Shown here piece by piece: positions 33,170 through 44,339 of a stretch of 64,000 nucleotides of DNA. The DNA is taken from positions 99,187 through 163,186 of the forward strand of contig VDMD01000059.1 of assembly GCA_007026445.1 (NCBI GenBank). The letters run 5' to 3'. Under the pieces are notes generated by a model that had not been told where the DNA came from, ran no database searches, and saw only the letters and a list, made by a program, of their open reading frames with translations. A program made the translations under genes and the position numbers. How positions within the stretch are numbered: the stretch's first letter is position 1; each line of letters begins with the position of its first letter. The stretch is from Schizophyllum amplum (Eukaryota; Basidiomycota; Agaricomycetes; Agaricales; Schizophyllaceae).

Positions 33170-36100
33170 ATGAGCGGTCTCCGCGGCATTTGGGAGGACG
33201 CTGTCAACCGTTATGAACGGGATACGGGCGAGAAGCTCCTGCTCGCCGACTTCGATGATACATCGAACGACGGATGCCTCCTGTTCATCGAGCAGCGCAG
33301 CCGAGATTTCGATGATTTTCGTGCGCGTGGTCCGGAGCGCCTACGCAAGCACCTCGTCGCAATCTGCAACGTTGTCCAGCCCCTCTGCGGATGTCTAGGT
33401 GACCTGACTGCTGTGGTGCGTATTGTGTGACGATCCAGCACGCGAACGACGCTGATCGTCATGGATAGGCGGTCTCTCCGCTCAAGGGCATATTCGGAGC
33501 TATCGGGGTCATCATGAAGGTCTGTTTGCCTAGCGCGCAAGTACGACGTCCTCACCATATCACCCGTAGGCCGCGACGGACGTCAGCGCCGACTACGATG
33601 CCATCGTCGATGTGTTCGAGACGATGGCGGACATCGTGCGCATGGTGAAGCCCATATCGGGCAGTCGGTTCCAAGACACACTCCGCGAGCCGACGGTCAA
33701 GCTGTTCGCTCAAATTCTCATGGTCCTCGGGGTAGTCTCGAAACTTCAGCGAGAAGGGCGATTTAGTGAGTTTGCAGCCGGCGCGTCGCTCTAACGCTCA
33801 TGCCGATGATTTTGCAGAAACGTGGATCAAGAAGTTCCGCCAGGACAAGGACGTATCGCATGCCCTGAAGGCGCTGCAGCAGCTGGCACAAGTCCATCAC
33901 GAGACTGTTTCTTCCGTGACGCTCCACGCGATCGAGGAGGTGCTAGCCATGCTCGGAAGCAGTTCTTCATGTCCGTGGTTCCCCGCGCGCGCTCTCTGCA
34001 TACTCTGACAGTATCACAGGGGCGGAGACGGAGCAGCAGATGACGCGGGAGTGCTTGAAGCATATCGGCCGTATTGCCAGCGATCTGCATGGTGAGTCTT
34101 ATGTCTGTCATATCACAAGTTGATCTCTGACGCAGGTCGTGGTTCACAGCGAGCGCTGCGGTCGACAGAAGAGTACTGGAAGATATACAACGTGTTCTTT
34201 TGCTACACACAGAGAAGTGTCAGCGCGCATCCGGTAAGTTACGTCGTGGCGATTGCGCGAGACGCTCCGATATGACATACTGCAGATGATACCGCGCTCC
34301 GCTCTCTGCTGCAGTGGCTGCCTTATCCCGATCCAAACATCAAGTTAAACAGCGCCCTGCGCTCCCGACTACCCGGAACTGGCGCATGGTTCCTGGACGG
34401 AAATACATTCGCGGCTTTCAAGTCCTTCCTAGAGAGGCAGACCCTATGGCTACATGGCAAAGGTATGGTGTCGCCTATAATGACCACACTGTGTGTGATG
34501 CTGATAGACAATATGCGCAGCCGGATCTGGGAAGAGCACCTTGCTGTGAGTGTCGCTCATATTCTTTTTACTCTTCTGAACCCTTCAAAGCGCTGCCGCC
34601 ATTCAAGACATGCGTGCCCATTGTGCTGCTTCCGGACCGGGGCTCGTCGTAGCGTTCCATTTTTTCGACGCAACTGACTCGACCGCGAGGCGAGATCTTC
34701 GCGAACTCATCTCGTCTTTCCTCTGTCAGCTGGCGTACGAGTTTCCCGATGCCCTGCCCTTGCTATCCCTTGGCCACGGTAAACACAAGTACGGTGGTTC
34801 GCAGGCTTCGCTAGACACGTTGCAACATTACCTCAACATGCTCCTCGCCGCCCCCACACGATTTTTCTTTGCCGTGGATGCTTTGGACGAATCTGATGAT
34901 TCAGATATTATCACTTTTCTCAATGATATCGCTGCGCGCGCCAATGTCTCACTCATCATGACGAGTCGCGCGGAGGTCTCCTTTCGTCAAGACCTCATAT
35001 CTCTCTCGAGTGTGCAGGTCGACATGGACAGCGAGTCAGTCAATTGCGACATACTCCTGCTCATCAACGATGCTCTGCGTCCCGGAGGAATTCTGAAGAG
35101 AGCCAAAGACGGTGCTCTGATTCGTCAGACGTTGAACGATGGCGCAGATGGCAAGTGAGTGACCAGAAAGTTGTCCATGCATTGGTTTGCTCACTAGCAT
35201 AGCTTTCGATGGGCTGCTCTGCAGTTGCAGGCCTTGCAGAAAGTTTCCTCGATACCCCTTTTGGTGCAACGTACGTTGTCCAACATGCCGTCTACTCTCA
35301 GTGGGATCTACGCGCTACATCTCGAGCGCCTCTCCGACGTAGCAAAAACGATACGGTACACACTGGCCTGGCTTCTCTTTTCGCGGCGGCCTCTGTCTGT
35401 AAACGCGTTTGCTGAAACGCTGGCCTTCGATTATGCGGACGGCGCGCTGCCGGTTTTCGATCGTAGCCTGCGTCCATCATCTACCGATGAGGTGCTCGCT
35501 CTCGTTGGCTCTGTCTTCGTCACCGTCCGCAAAGACGGCTCAAGACAACGATGTGTCTATGTTGCGCATGCATCGGTACGGGAGTATCTTCTCGCCCTCC
35601 CGCCGACCTCAAACTTCTACCTCAATGCTTATCTCGCCTCGTCCATTCTCCTGGGTGCGTGTCTTGCGTATCTGCTTGAATATGACGGCGATATGGATAA
35701 AGACAAAGTCGTTTATCATACACCACTTCCGCTCTGTTTTAAACCCGGCTATTCCCTGGAGTGTCCAGTCGTCCAGCGGAACTTCTTCAGACACGGCGAC
35801 TTTCCTCTGTATTCTCATGCCGCTGATCACTGGCTGTACTACGCGAGCGACATCGACTTCGACAGAAACAGCGAGCTCGCACATGTCGTTTTGGACTTCT
35901 TTCGAGAGGACAACCCTCTGTATCTCTGCTCCCTGAACGGGACCACTCACCCCGATCTGAAACCTGGCCTTCCGCGGATCGACCTAGCGCAGTGGAGAAA
36001 ACTTACCGTAGGAATTCCCTCTAGTGCTTACTACATCGGCGGTATCCGATTGAACCGGCTTGCGACAGACGTTACTCGACCATACCCCGAATTTCTGCGT

Positions 36101-38082
36101 CCGTACACCTCGCAGTCTACCGCTATGAGCGACAGTGTGCTGCGGGTGATACAAAAGGAAGAGACAGCTCGTGCCGAGCATATACAGCGTTTGCATGAGC
36201 CACTCTTGCGTGCCTGTTCCCATCCTTCCCCGTCTGTCGTCCGTCTACTGCTCCGCAATGGCATCGGGGCGAATAAGGCAGCCGATGGTGCAGAGTGGCG
36301 TGTACCCCCGCTTATACTTGCCATCGAAATTATCTCTCCACGGCTTCATGGACCACTGCTGTATTACTCTTCGTACCGGCATGTCAACGGCACTGGGGAG
36401 CACCCGTCCATAACCATCATACGGGATCTACTGCGTGCAGGAGCGGACGTAGACGCCGGTCACCATGAATTGGGCAGTCCACTGATCTGCGCGGTCCGCA
36501 AAAAGAATGCGCCACTGGTCTCACTCCTACTGGACGCAGGGGCGAATGGCGACGTACCCCACAGCCATGCATCCTTCAAAGAGGCGCCGAGCACTGCGGT
36601 AGAGGTCGCAGTACACGAGGCCGATCTCGATACTGTACGCGCTCTCATTCAAGGTGGCGCTCGTGCCGGTATTACAAATGCGTTACAATCAGCAATGATT
36701 TTATGTGATGCCTACGAAATGATAAATCAGCAACGTTACAATGCGGTCACTGCTTTCCACTGGCGACAATTTATTCAGTGCATCTGCCCCGCTGTCCGCT
36801 CGCGCTTTCGACACCGTCATACAAAATGGATGTCGCTTCATTAGCGCCCGTATTGTGCAGACTCTGGTCGAAGCCGGTGCCGACATGAACGCAGTCCATG
36901 AGATGCACGGGACAGCCCTACAGGCTGCCGTTCGGTACAAAAACCTGCAAGCTATAAGTAGCAGCATTGCTTGATTTAGACGCGGATATCAATGCCACGG
37001 GCGGTATTGATGGTACGCCTCTCATCGCAGCCATACGAATTGGCGACACGCAGATCATGGGCATCCTGATTGAGGCTGGGGCGGACGTCAACATCGTCGC
37101 CGGTGAGCGTGGTACAGCGCTGCAGACTGCCGTCAAACATGGACACCTGGACGCTGTGGCAGCCTTGCTTGCCGCAGGCGCGGATGTCAATATTACTGGC
37201 GGAAGCGATGGCACGCCCCTCATCGTGGCCTCGCTAAATGGCGACGCGCAGATCGTGGGCATCCTGATTGAAGCTGGGGCGGATGTCAACATAGTCGCCG
37301 GTGAATATGGTACAGCGCTCACATCGGCTCTGACCGTTCATTGTCAGGCGGTTATCACAAAGCTAATGATTGCCGCACGCATGTCCATTGTCTGCGCCTT
37401 GCTCGCTGCGGGTGCCCATATCGACTGCGTCCCATGTGGTACATACCTTACGGTCCTTCATGCAGCCATACACATCTTCGACGGCCAGAGCTCTATGATC
37501 GTCACCGAGTTCCTCAAGTACGGAGCAGACATCAGCGTCCTGGCATACAAGCAACCCCCTCTGGACACTGCACGTATTTGGAGTCTCGGTGCTTCAGAAT
37601 TCTGTCGTCCCGAAAACCAAGACCGTCTGGTCACGATCAGAAAAATCGACTCCGAAATAAAGAAGAAAGTCATGCAGACTCACCCCACAATGCATGACGG
37701 CGCCAGCGAGTGGCCTGAGTTGCTCGATGCCATCTTCTGCGAACGGGCAGACCTAGTACGGCGCCTGGTACACCGCAGAGGCAGCAGCCGTATCGCCCTG
37801 CTACCCTCGGGAGAGCTGCGCTGGCCACTCATGGACGCCATACAGACGGGCGCCGAGGACGTCGTGCGCGTCCTCGTGGAAGCGGGAGCAGAGGTGGACG
37901 ACACGCTCCTGACTTCGGAAGCTAGGGAGTACTACGGAGCTCGCACACCGGTGGAAATGGCGTTGAAGACTGGGGATGCTGCGCTCATTCGTGCCGTGCT
38001 GTATCGCCCTTTGTATATCCGACAGACGTCGCTAACGTGCGAGGCGACAGAACAACATCATGTAATTGCTCAAGCTATGTAA
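33170..38082 (+). CDS. NACHT-ankyrin STAND protein with two frame breaks
   Basis: Exons: 33170-33415, 33469-33519, 33570-33765, 33818-33970, 34020-34091, 34150-34233, 34286-34462, 34521-34545, 34591-35154 and 35203 onward; all introns are 45-58 nt and in phase. The N-terminal 150 residues resemble the Goodbye-type domain of fungal STAND proteins (GIWEDAVNRYERDTGEKLL, SPLKGIFGAIGVIMKAA). The P-loop GKAGSGKST (residues 325-333) is split over two exons, Walker B is FFAVDALDE (about 428-435), and the region ends FRWAALQLQAL. Ankyrin repeats follow (IRDLLRAGADVDAGHHELGS, GILIEAGADVNIVAG). STAND NTPases act as oligomerising signal switches, in fungi often in non-self recognition. The ankyrin frame changes near 36720-36745 and again near 36957, where one extra A would explain it. 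Without correction translation stops at 36844 (about 1,069 residues); with both shifts resolved it reaches 38082 (about 1,480). Confidence 0.85.
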
Positions 38083-38389
38083 CTCGCGGAGAAGAGTAGC
38101 TATGTATCTACCTATACATCGTGTCAGCGGACAGAAGATCACACATGGCTTCGGCACGCACCTGCATAGCATCCTGAGGACGAGCCTTGATATAGCGAGT
38201 AGTCCGCTCCAAGTAGACGAGTAGCCCCCGTCTTCGATGAGATCGCCCTGCGGCATGAGCACGCCATAGCGTACATGACGAATGAACAAGCTGGATGACC
38301 AGCCCATGGCTAACGACGAGCTCATCGTAACCACCTGCTCGCGCTGGTTATGATCAAGGTAAAGCAGGGGTTGACGACGCCTTCGAGGC

Positions 38390-39600
38390 CGTACTCAACG
38401 ATGTGCTCGCAATCGTGCTCGACCTCATGGTCACAGTCACGCTCGAGGAAACCAGTCTGTGGTCGTGCTCGACAAAGAACTTATAGTCGTGCACGATGGC
38501 GCCCTCATAGTCATGCTCGACCAGGACCTTGTTGTCATGCCCGGGACCGGGCTTGTGGTCGTGCCCGACGACACCCTCGCAGTTGTACACAACGACGTCC
38601 TGGCGGCGTGTTCCAAGACGCCCCCGTGATCTATTCGACGAAGACCTCGCGGTCATGCTCGACGAAGCCCCCCGCGGTCCTACGCGACGAGGAGGTCGCG
38701 GTCGTACTCGACGAGGCCCTCGCGGTCGCAATCGACGAAGCCATCGCGGTCGTTCTTGACCAGGCGCTCGCGGTCCTGCTTGACGAAACGGTCGCGGTTG
38801 TAGTCGACGGCGCCCTCCTGAATGTACCTGACAAGGTACTCGCGGACGTGGTCAACGACACCCTTGCGATCGTGCTCGACGGCACCCTCGTGGCCGTGCT
38901 CGAAGGCACCCTCGTAGATATGCTTGAGGAGAAATAAACGCTCGCAGACGTGCTCCATCAGACGGTCGTTGTCACACCCGCGTGTAGCCCGTGGCAATGC
39001 CCGCGTGTCGCCCGTGACCTTGCTCGACAAGGCCCACCTAGTCGCTCTCGACGAGGCCCTCTTCGAAACATTCGCGCCCGAGCCGGGATAGATAGTCGCA
39101 ATCGGCGAGGAGGTCAAAAGGATTGCCCTCGCGGCTATAAACGACAATCTCCTAGCGGTCATGCTCGACGACGTCCTCGTAGTCGTTCTCGACCAGACCT
39201 GACGCTCGCGGTCGCAATCGACAAGCGCTCGGATCCGTAGTCGACAAGCGCTCGGATCCGTAGTCGACAAGCGCTCGGAGTTGTAGTCGACATAGAGATC
39301 GAGATCGTGCACGCGGCGACTTCGCAATCATACTCGACGAGGTCCTCGTGGTCGACGAAGCCCTCGTGGTCGTACACGACGAGGTCCTTGTGGCCGTGCA
39401 AGGCGAGGCCGTCGCACTCGTGCAGGACGAAGCCGTCGTACTCGTGCAAGACGAGGCCGTCGTGCTCGTGCAGGGAGAGGCAGTCGCGCTCGTGCACGAC
39501 CAGACGCTCGCGAGCACATTCGTCAAGCCGCGCGCGGTCCTGGTCAACAAGAAAGTCGTAGTGGCGGTCAACGAGGAAATCGCAATCGGCGCATATCCCG
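38390..39600 (-). repeat. Minisatellite array B, left block (inverted 24-bp family)
   Basis: About 45 diverged units around GTCGTGCTCGACGAGGCCCTCGCG, the reverse complement of the array A core. Read on the minus strand many units give an octad such as LVEYDRD or LVKNDRDG. The frame is broken repeatedly. Confidence 0.8.
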
Positions 39601-39639
39601 CAATCGAAGCGTATCCCATCCCATAGCCAGCCAGTGCTC

Positions 39640-40440
39640 GTCGGGTGATGGACGTGTCCCCTCGATGGACACGTTCTCCTCGACGGACACGTTCTCCTCA
39701 ACGGACACGTTCTCCTCGATGGCCGCGTTCCCCTTTTCATGACCGCGTTCCCCTCGATGCTCACGATTGTTCTTGACCAGGCCCTCGCGATTCTGCTTGA
39801 CGAGGAGGTCGCGGTCGTAGTCGACGTAGAGATTGTGCTGGTGCACCACAAGGCGCTCGTCATCGTGCCCGCCGCCGCTCGTCTCCGCCGCTCGTCCATC
39901 GAGAGTGACCGCCGCTCGTCCACCGACCGAGAGCTTCGACGAGTTGGCAGGATTACACCGAGTCTCCGCCGGTCGTCCCTCCTGCCCATCGAGCTTCGCC
40001 GAGGTGACTGGATTACACCAAGCTTCGCCGAGTTGACAGGATGACACCAAGCTTCGGCGAGTTCATCGAGCTTCGCCGAGTTGGCAGGTATACACCAAGC
40101 TTCAGTGGGTTGTCTGCCCGCGAGTTAACAGGCGTACACCGAGAGCAGTCAGGGTTCGACGCCGAGCTTGGGGGAGTTGACAGGATTACTTGAATTCCCT
40201 GGATTACTCGGTCAATGGATTGCACGACTTCGATCGCTCATCACGTACTTTCAGCTTGTGCTCGCGTCCACCTTCAGCTTGCCCTCGCGTCCATCATAAG
40301 GACCCGCCTCGACCAGCATAAGGACCCGCCGCGGTCAGCGTAGGGACCCGCCGCGCCCGGCATAGGCACCCACCACTCCAGCAAAGGGACCCGCCGCGTC
40401 CAGCATATGGACCCGCCACGCTCAGCATAGGCATCCGCCG
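39640..40440. repeat. Cluster of secondary minisatellites
   Basis: Positions 39655-39770 repeat an 18-bp unit CGATGGACACGTTCTCCT. Positions 39935-40185 repeat a unit of about 36-40 bp around CGCCGAGTTGACAGGATTACACC. Positions 40300-40435 repeat a 20-24 bp unit CAGCATAAGGACCCGCCGCG about seven times. Confidence 0.75.
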
Positions 40441-40930
40441 GGTTAAAGGGGACCAGATGGTGGTAGTCGACGAAGAGCTGGCGGTTGTGCTCGACGAAGC
40501 CTTCGTGGTCGCGGTCGTGCCCGACTAGACACTCTCGGTTGTAAACGAGGAGATGCTCGTCGTCGTCATCGACGAGACGCTCATGTTCATGATCAGCGAA
40601 GAGCTGTATCCCATCCCATGGGCTAACGAGTGCCCGTCGGGTGATGAATATGTGTTCCCCGATGGACAAGTTAATTATCCCCTGGGCGGACGCGTAACCC
40701 TTGGGTTCTCCTGGATGGACGCGCTCCCCTCGAGCGGTCGGGGGCATATCGCAAAGAACAAAGCGGAAGGCGAGAGAGAGAGGAAAGGAGGGAGAGCGAC
40801 CGCGGGGGACATGGCGTCGAGCGATGGTGGTGGGGGGAGACAAGCGAGACGCGGTCACGTGCTCTCTTCCATCGCCCCATGTCCGTCCCGAAACGGCGCG
40901 CCCGCTCCTCCGTGCCTCCCCCGCGTCACT

Positions 40931-41009
40931 ATCACCCCCGGCGGGTCGAGTACGTGTCGTAACGTACAGTACATGGCAACGACCCAGGCTACCACTACCC
41001 CGTTGATGC
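40931..41009 (-). pseudogene. Broken tRNA-Gly(GCC) copy
   Basis: The 5' acceptor strand (GCATCAA), D arm, anticodon stem and loop (TTGCCA, anticodon GCC at 40977-40975) and the start of the T stem match the intact gene at 56034-56136. A 24-nt intron (40950-40973) sits at the canonical position after base 37. After GGGGGT the T loop and 3' acceptor strand are lost, so no cloverleaf can close. Confidence 0.75.
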
Positions 41010-41289
41010 CTACAGGGTGGGGAGGGCGCAGCTCATTGGCAAGAGCTATCATTGTACGGTCTCTGTAAGCCCGTCGCGCAACTTGGAGGCTACGCTGCAC
41101 GGTTTGAGGCGGCCTAACTTCACGCTCTCAAGAGTGACATACCGTCAGTCTACATTCGCGGCAAAAAATCTCGTCGTCCTACTCCCGCACCGATTGCCGT
41201 CTGTATTGTTACAACCACCCCTCCACATCCACCCTTTACACCCTCTCCACCCTTTACATCCACCCCTCTACACCACTACACCCACACCT

Positions 41290-42408
41290 CTACACCCGCG
41301 CCACCCATCGCGCGGGCACGACGAGCTCGACCCAGCGCAGGGAGTCGAGCTTAAAGTGGATGCGGTACGCGAGGTCGGGCTGTAGGGTGTGCGTTAGTGA
41401 TGAGGGCCAGCGACGAGCGAGAAATTGATATTGGGAGGGGCGAAACAGAGCGGCGAGGGAGAAAGGGATCATGAGGCGCGAGGCATGAGGGAGAAAGGAA
41501 TTATGAGGCGCGAGGCATGAGGGCGCGAGGAATGAGGGCGCGAGGGTGGTAGCGGAAAAAACGAGGGCGCAAATAGTGAGAGAGAGCAGCGAGAGGAGTG
41601 GTGGCAAAGGCAAGAGGAATGAGGGCGAGAGGAGTGGTGGCAAGGGCAAGAGGAGTGGTGGCAAGACTTGTGCTGGTGAGAGGAGTGGTGACGAGAGGAA
41701 TGAGGGCCAGAGGAATGAAGACGACAGGGGAGCGAAGGGCGACAGCACGTATATATGAGGTGTGGGGCTGCCAAATAATTGAAAAGGAAAGGTAAGGCGA
41801 AATGCGAGGGACTCGCAGGAACGCAAATGCGAGGGAGCAGGAACGCGATGCGAGGGAGCAGGAACGTGATGCGAGGGAGCAGGAATGCGATGCGAGGGAG
41901 CAGGAGCGCAGATGAGCGAGATACTGTACATATGAGCGAGATACTCTACATATGAACGAGATACTGTACACATGAGACGAAGGCAGTCGGCACTCGCATA
42001 GAGACGAGAAGTGATCAAGACGAGAAACGATCAAGACGAGAGATGATCAAGACGAGAAGTTCACCACTCACCCCAACGCCGACCGTGCCCTCGACGCGCC
42101 CGCGCCACCCGAGCTGCGGGCCGCCCGTGACGCGGATCCATTCGCCGGTGGCAGTGGACTCCTATCATGGTGATGTGTAGAGTGGCGTGTAGAGCAAGAG
42201 TGGCGTGAGGAATAGCGCCAGCAAGCGGACAGAGCGACGAGTGAGAGGGCCGGGCGAACAAAGCGTAGAGCGAACGAAGCGTAGGGCGAACCCAGCCAGG
42301 GTAGGTGTGAGGTTTCGAGTTGGGGGGGTGGCAAGAAAGAGGAGAAAGGCGTCAGCATGCATACATAGAGCGTAGCCACAGACTCGAACGTACCATGCTG
42401 ATCTTCAT
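41290..42408 (-). CDS. Small SH3/KOW-like protein, three exons
   Basis: Exons in minus order are 42408-42394, 42161-42072 and 41379-41290, joined in phase across introns of 232 and 692 nt with GTACGT and GTGAGT donors and TAG/CAG acceptors. The product is 64 residues: MKISMESTATGEWIRVTGGP, then GWRGRVEGTVG, then DLAYRIHFKLDSLRWVELVV and a C-terminal ARV. The alternating strands and the GxWxRV...G(W)RGRV pattern suggest a small SH3-like or KOW-type beta barrel. No family can be named with certainty. The second intron consists almost entirely of minisatellites. The short first exon could be longer if another start is used. Confidence 0.65.
41505..41990. repeat. Minisatellites filling intron 2 of the small gene
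   Basis: Several purine-rich arrays: GAGGAATGAGGGCG and GAGGAGTGGTGGCAAG units (41505-41740), GCGATGCGAGGGAGCAGGAA, 21 bp, about four copies (41825-41910), and ATGAGCGAGATACTGTACAT, about three copies (41912-41975). Confidence 0.75.
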
Positions 42409-42439
42409 GTTCGATGAACGGTGACTCGAGTAAGTCAAG

Positions 42440-42530
42440 ACGGTGATGGCAAAGATAATAGAGAAGACAGTGGCGGTAGGGAAGACGATGGCGGTAGGGA
42501 AGACGATGGCGGTAGAGAAGACGACAGATG
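42440..42530. repeat. 18-bp minisatellite
   Basis: About four copies of GATGGCGGTAGGGAAGAC just upstream of the start of the small SH3/KOW-like gene. Confidence 0.75.
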
Positions 42531-42959
42531 CAGCAAGTTGTAGCTGCAATTTAACGCGCAGAGGAGAAACTCGCGGCTGAGCCTCGAGAGATTCGCGTCT
42601 GACGAAAAAACCTTCGCGTCGCCGCACTCTTTATACCCCACTGTTCCCCGATCATAAGGTCATGTAGACGACCCCGCCCCGTCCTAAAGGGTCCAATCCC
42701 ACCCATATGAGAAGCCGATCCCATATGAGAAGCCAACATCTTGTTACCAGTTTGGGACTACAAAGGGTCCCCAAGGCTGGTTTGAACGCGAAGCAGGTCG
42801 GAGCACCATGAGCACGAGGCCTTATAATTTCCCGATCTGTGCCGCAAAATAAGCGGTCGTGACTGTGGGGAACAATGAGCGGTCGTCGAGGAATCCGCTC
42901 ACAGGCGGTCATAGAGGAATCCGCTCACAGAAGAGGCCATCGCGAACAATGAGCCTGAG

Positions 42960-44330
42960 GGGCCGCCAGGGATGCGCGTTGCGGCGAGCACATTACTGTG
43001 CGTCGTGGTGAGCACCTTGATGCGCGCAAAGAGGAGCGCTCCCAGAGGTGCTTGTACATGTCAGTAGGACGCGCGTGACGATCATCGAGAGGTGTGGCAG
43101 GCGTACGTCGATGAGAGCTGAAGTACGTCGATGAGAGCTGAAGTTCGCCCACGGGAGTGATTGTAGGCTTCAAACATAGTGTTCATATACATAGTGTTCA
43201 TATTACAGGTATCACATCTGCGAACGAGTATCGGACCTGCGTGCGTATAGGGAGCTTTGGGCGAGCATTGTAAGGGAGAGCGAGGCGTGATGTCTCTCGT
43301 CCGAGGCGTGATGTCTGTCGTCCGAGGCGAGATGAGCGTTGACCAAGCCGAAGAAGAAGGCAGCTGAGAGGAGGACGGAAGCAGCTGAGGCGATGACGAA
43401 GGCGGCTTGAAAATTGGCGAAGGCAGCTAAAGCGAGGCGAGTGCAGTCTCTCACGAAACAGTATTGCGGCACATGTCCTTTGCGTCTTGCGCGCGGGTCC
43501 TTGTCCTCTTCCTCTCACGCATAAGTCGTCCTCTTCCGTTGACATTCGTTTTCTTTGCGCGGTGGCGAGCAAGGTTGGGAGCGGGAGCGAGAAATCCGAT
43601 GGCTTGAGCGTCGTCGATGAGAGAGGAACTTGAGACCGTCGGTAAAGCAGATATCTAGGTCAGCGATCTACGACAGGAGGTTATAGACCGTTGACGGCGC
43701 AGGGATAGGACCGGTCGACGACACGGGCGAGTGGTCCACGTGTAAAAAGCTTGCGTCTTCGAGAGGGTCGTCGTGATATAAAGCAGGTGCGTGTCCGGCG
43801 AGCGAGGAATCGCGCACCCGGCAGATGAGGAGAGAGCGCATCCAGCGCGCGATCGAGGTACGCATATCATGAAGACGTGCGTCGGCTGCACGAGCAAAGC
43901 CCGCTCCCCGATGCCGAGATTACGGCCAGGACAAGTCCCCGGTTGGGATAACTGAGGCCAAAGGGATCGAGGGCGGTCGTAGTCGCTGAGGTAGATTGTA
44001 CAGATACGAAGGGCGAGCAGAGATACAGTCATATCTTGAGAGAGCGGCCGTCAGGGTCGAGAAATAGAGAACACGTCAGGGCACCGGCCCACAGCACCGG
44101 TCGAAGAGGCGAGACCATCGGATTCCCACGCCTCGATTGAGACGCGTCCTTTGTTCCGGATTTGCTCGTGTTTGTATGGACCTTGCTTTCCACTCCTTCG
44201 GTGGATCGGTCTTTATGTCTGCAAAATTGGTGCCCTCTCTGTACCAAGGTTCTCGCCTGCACGCTCGCTAGCTCGTCCGAATCCTTGAAGCCCGAGATCG
44301 GAAACTTGAAGGAGACAGACGCAAACTCAC
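42960..44330 (-). repeat. Dispersed module, copy 3
   Basis: Colinear with 31020-32560. Shared landmarks include CATAGTGTTCATAT before a CAG, GCGAGCATTG...GGGAGAGCGAGGCGTG, and GTTTGTATGGACCTTGCTTT near 44175. It directly abuts octad array B on its right, whereas copy 2 does not. Confidence 0.7.
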
Positions 44331-44339
44331 CCTGATGGT

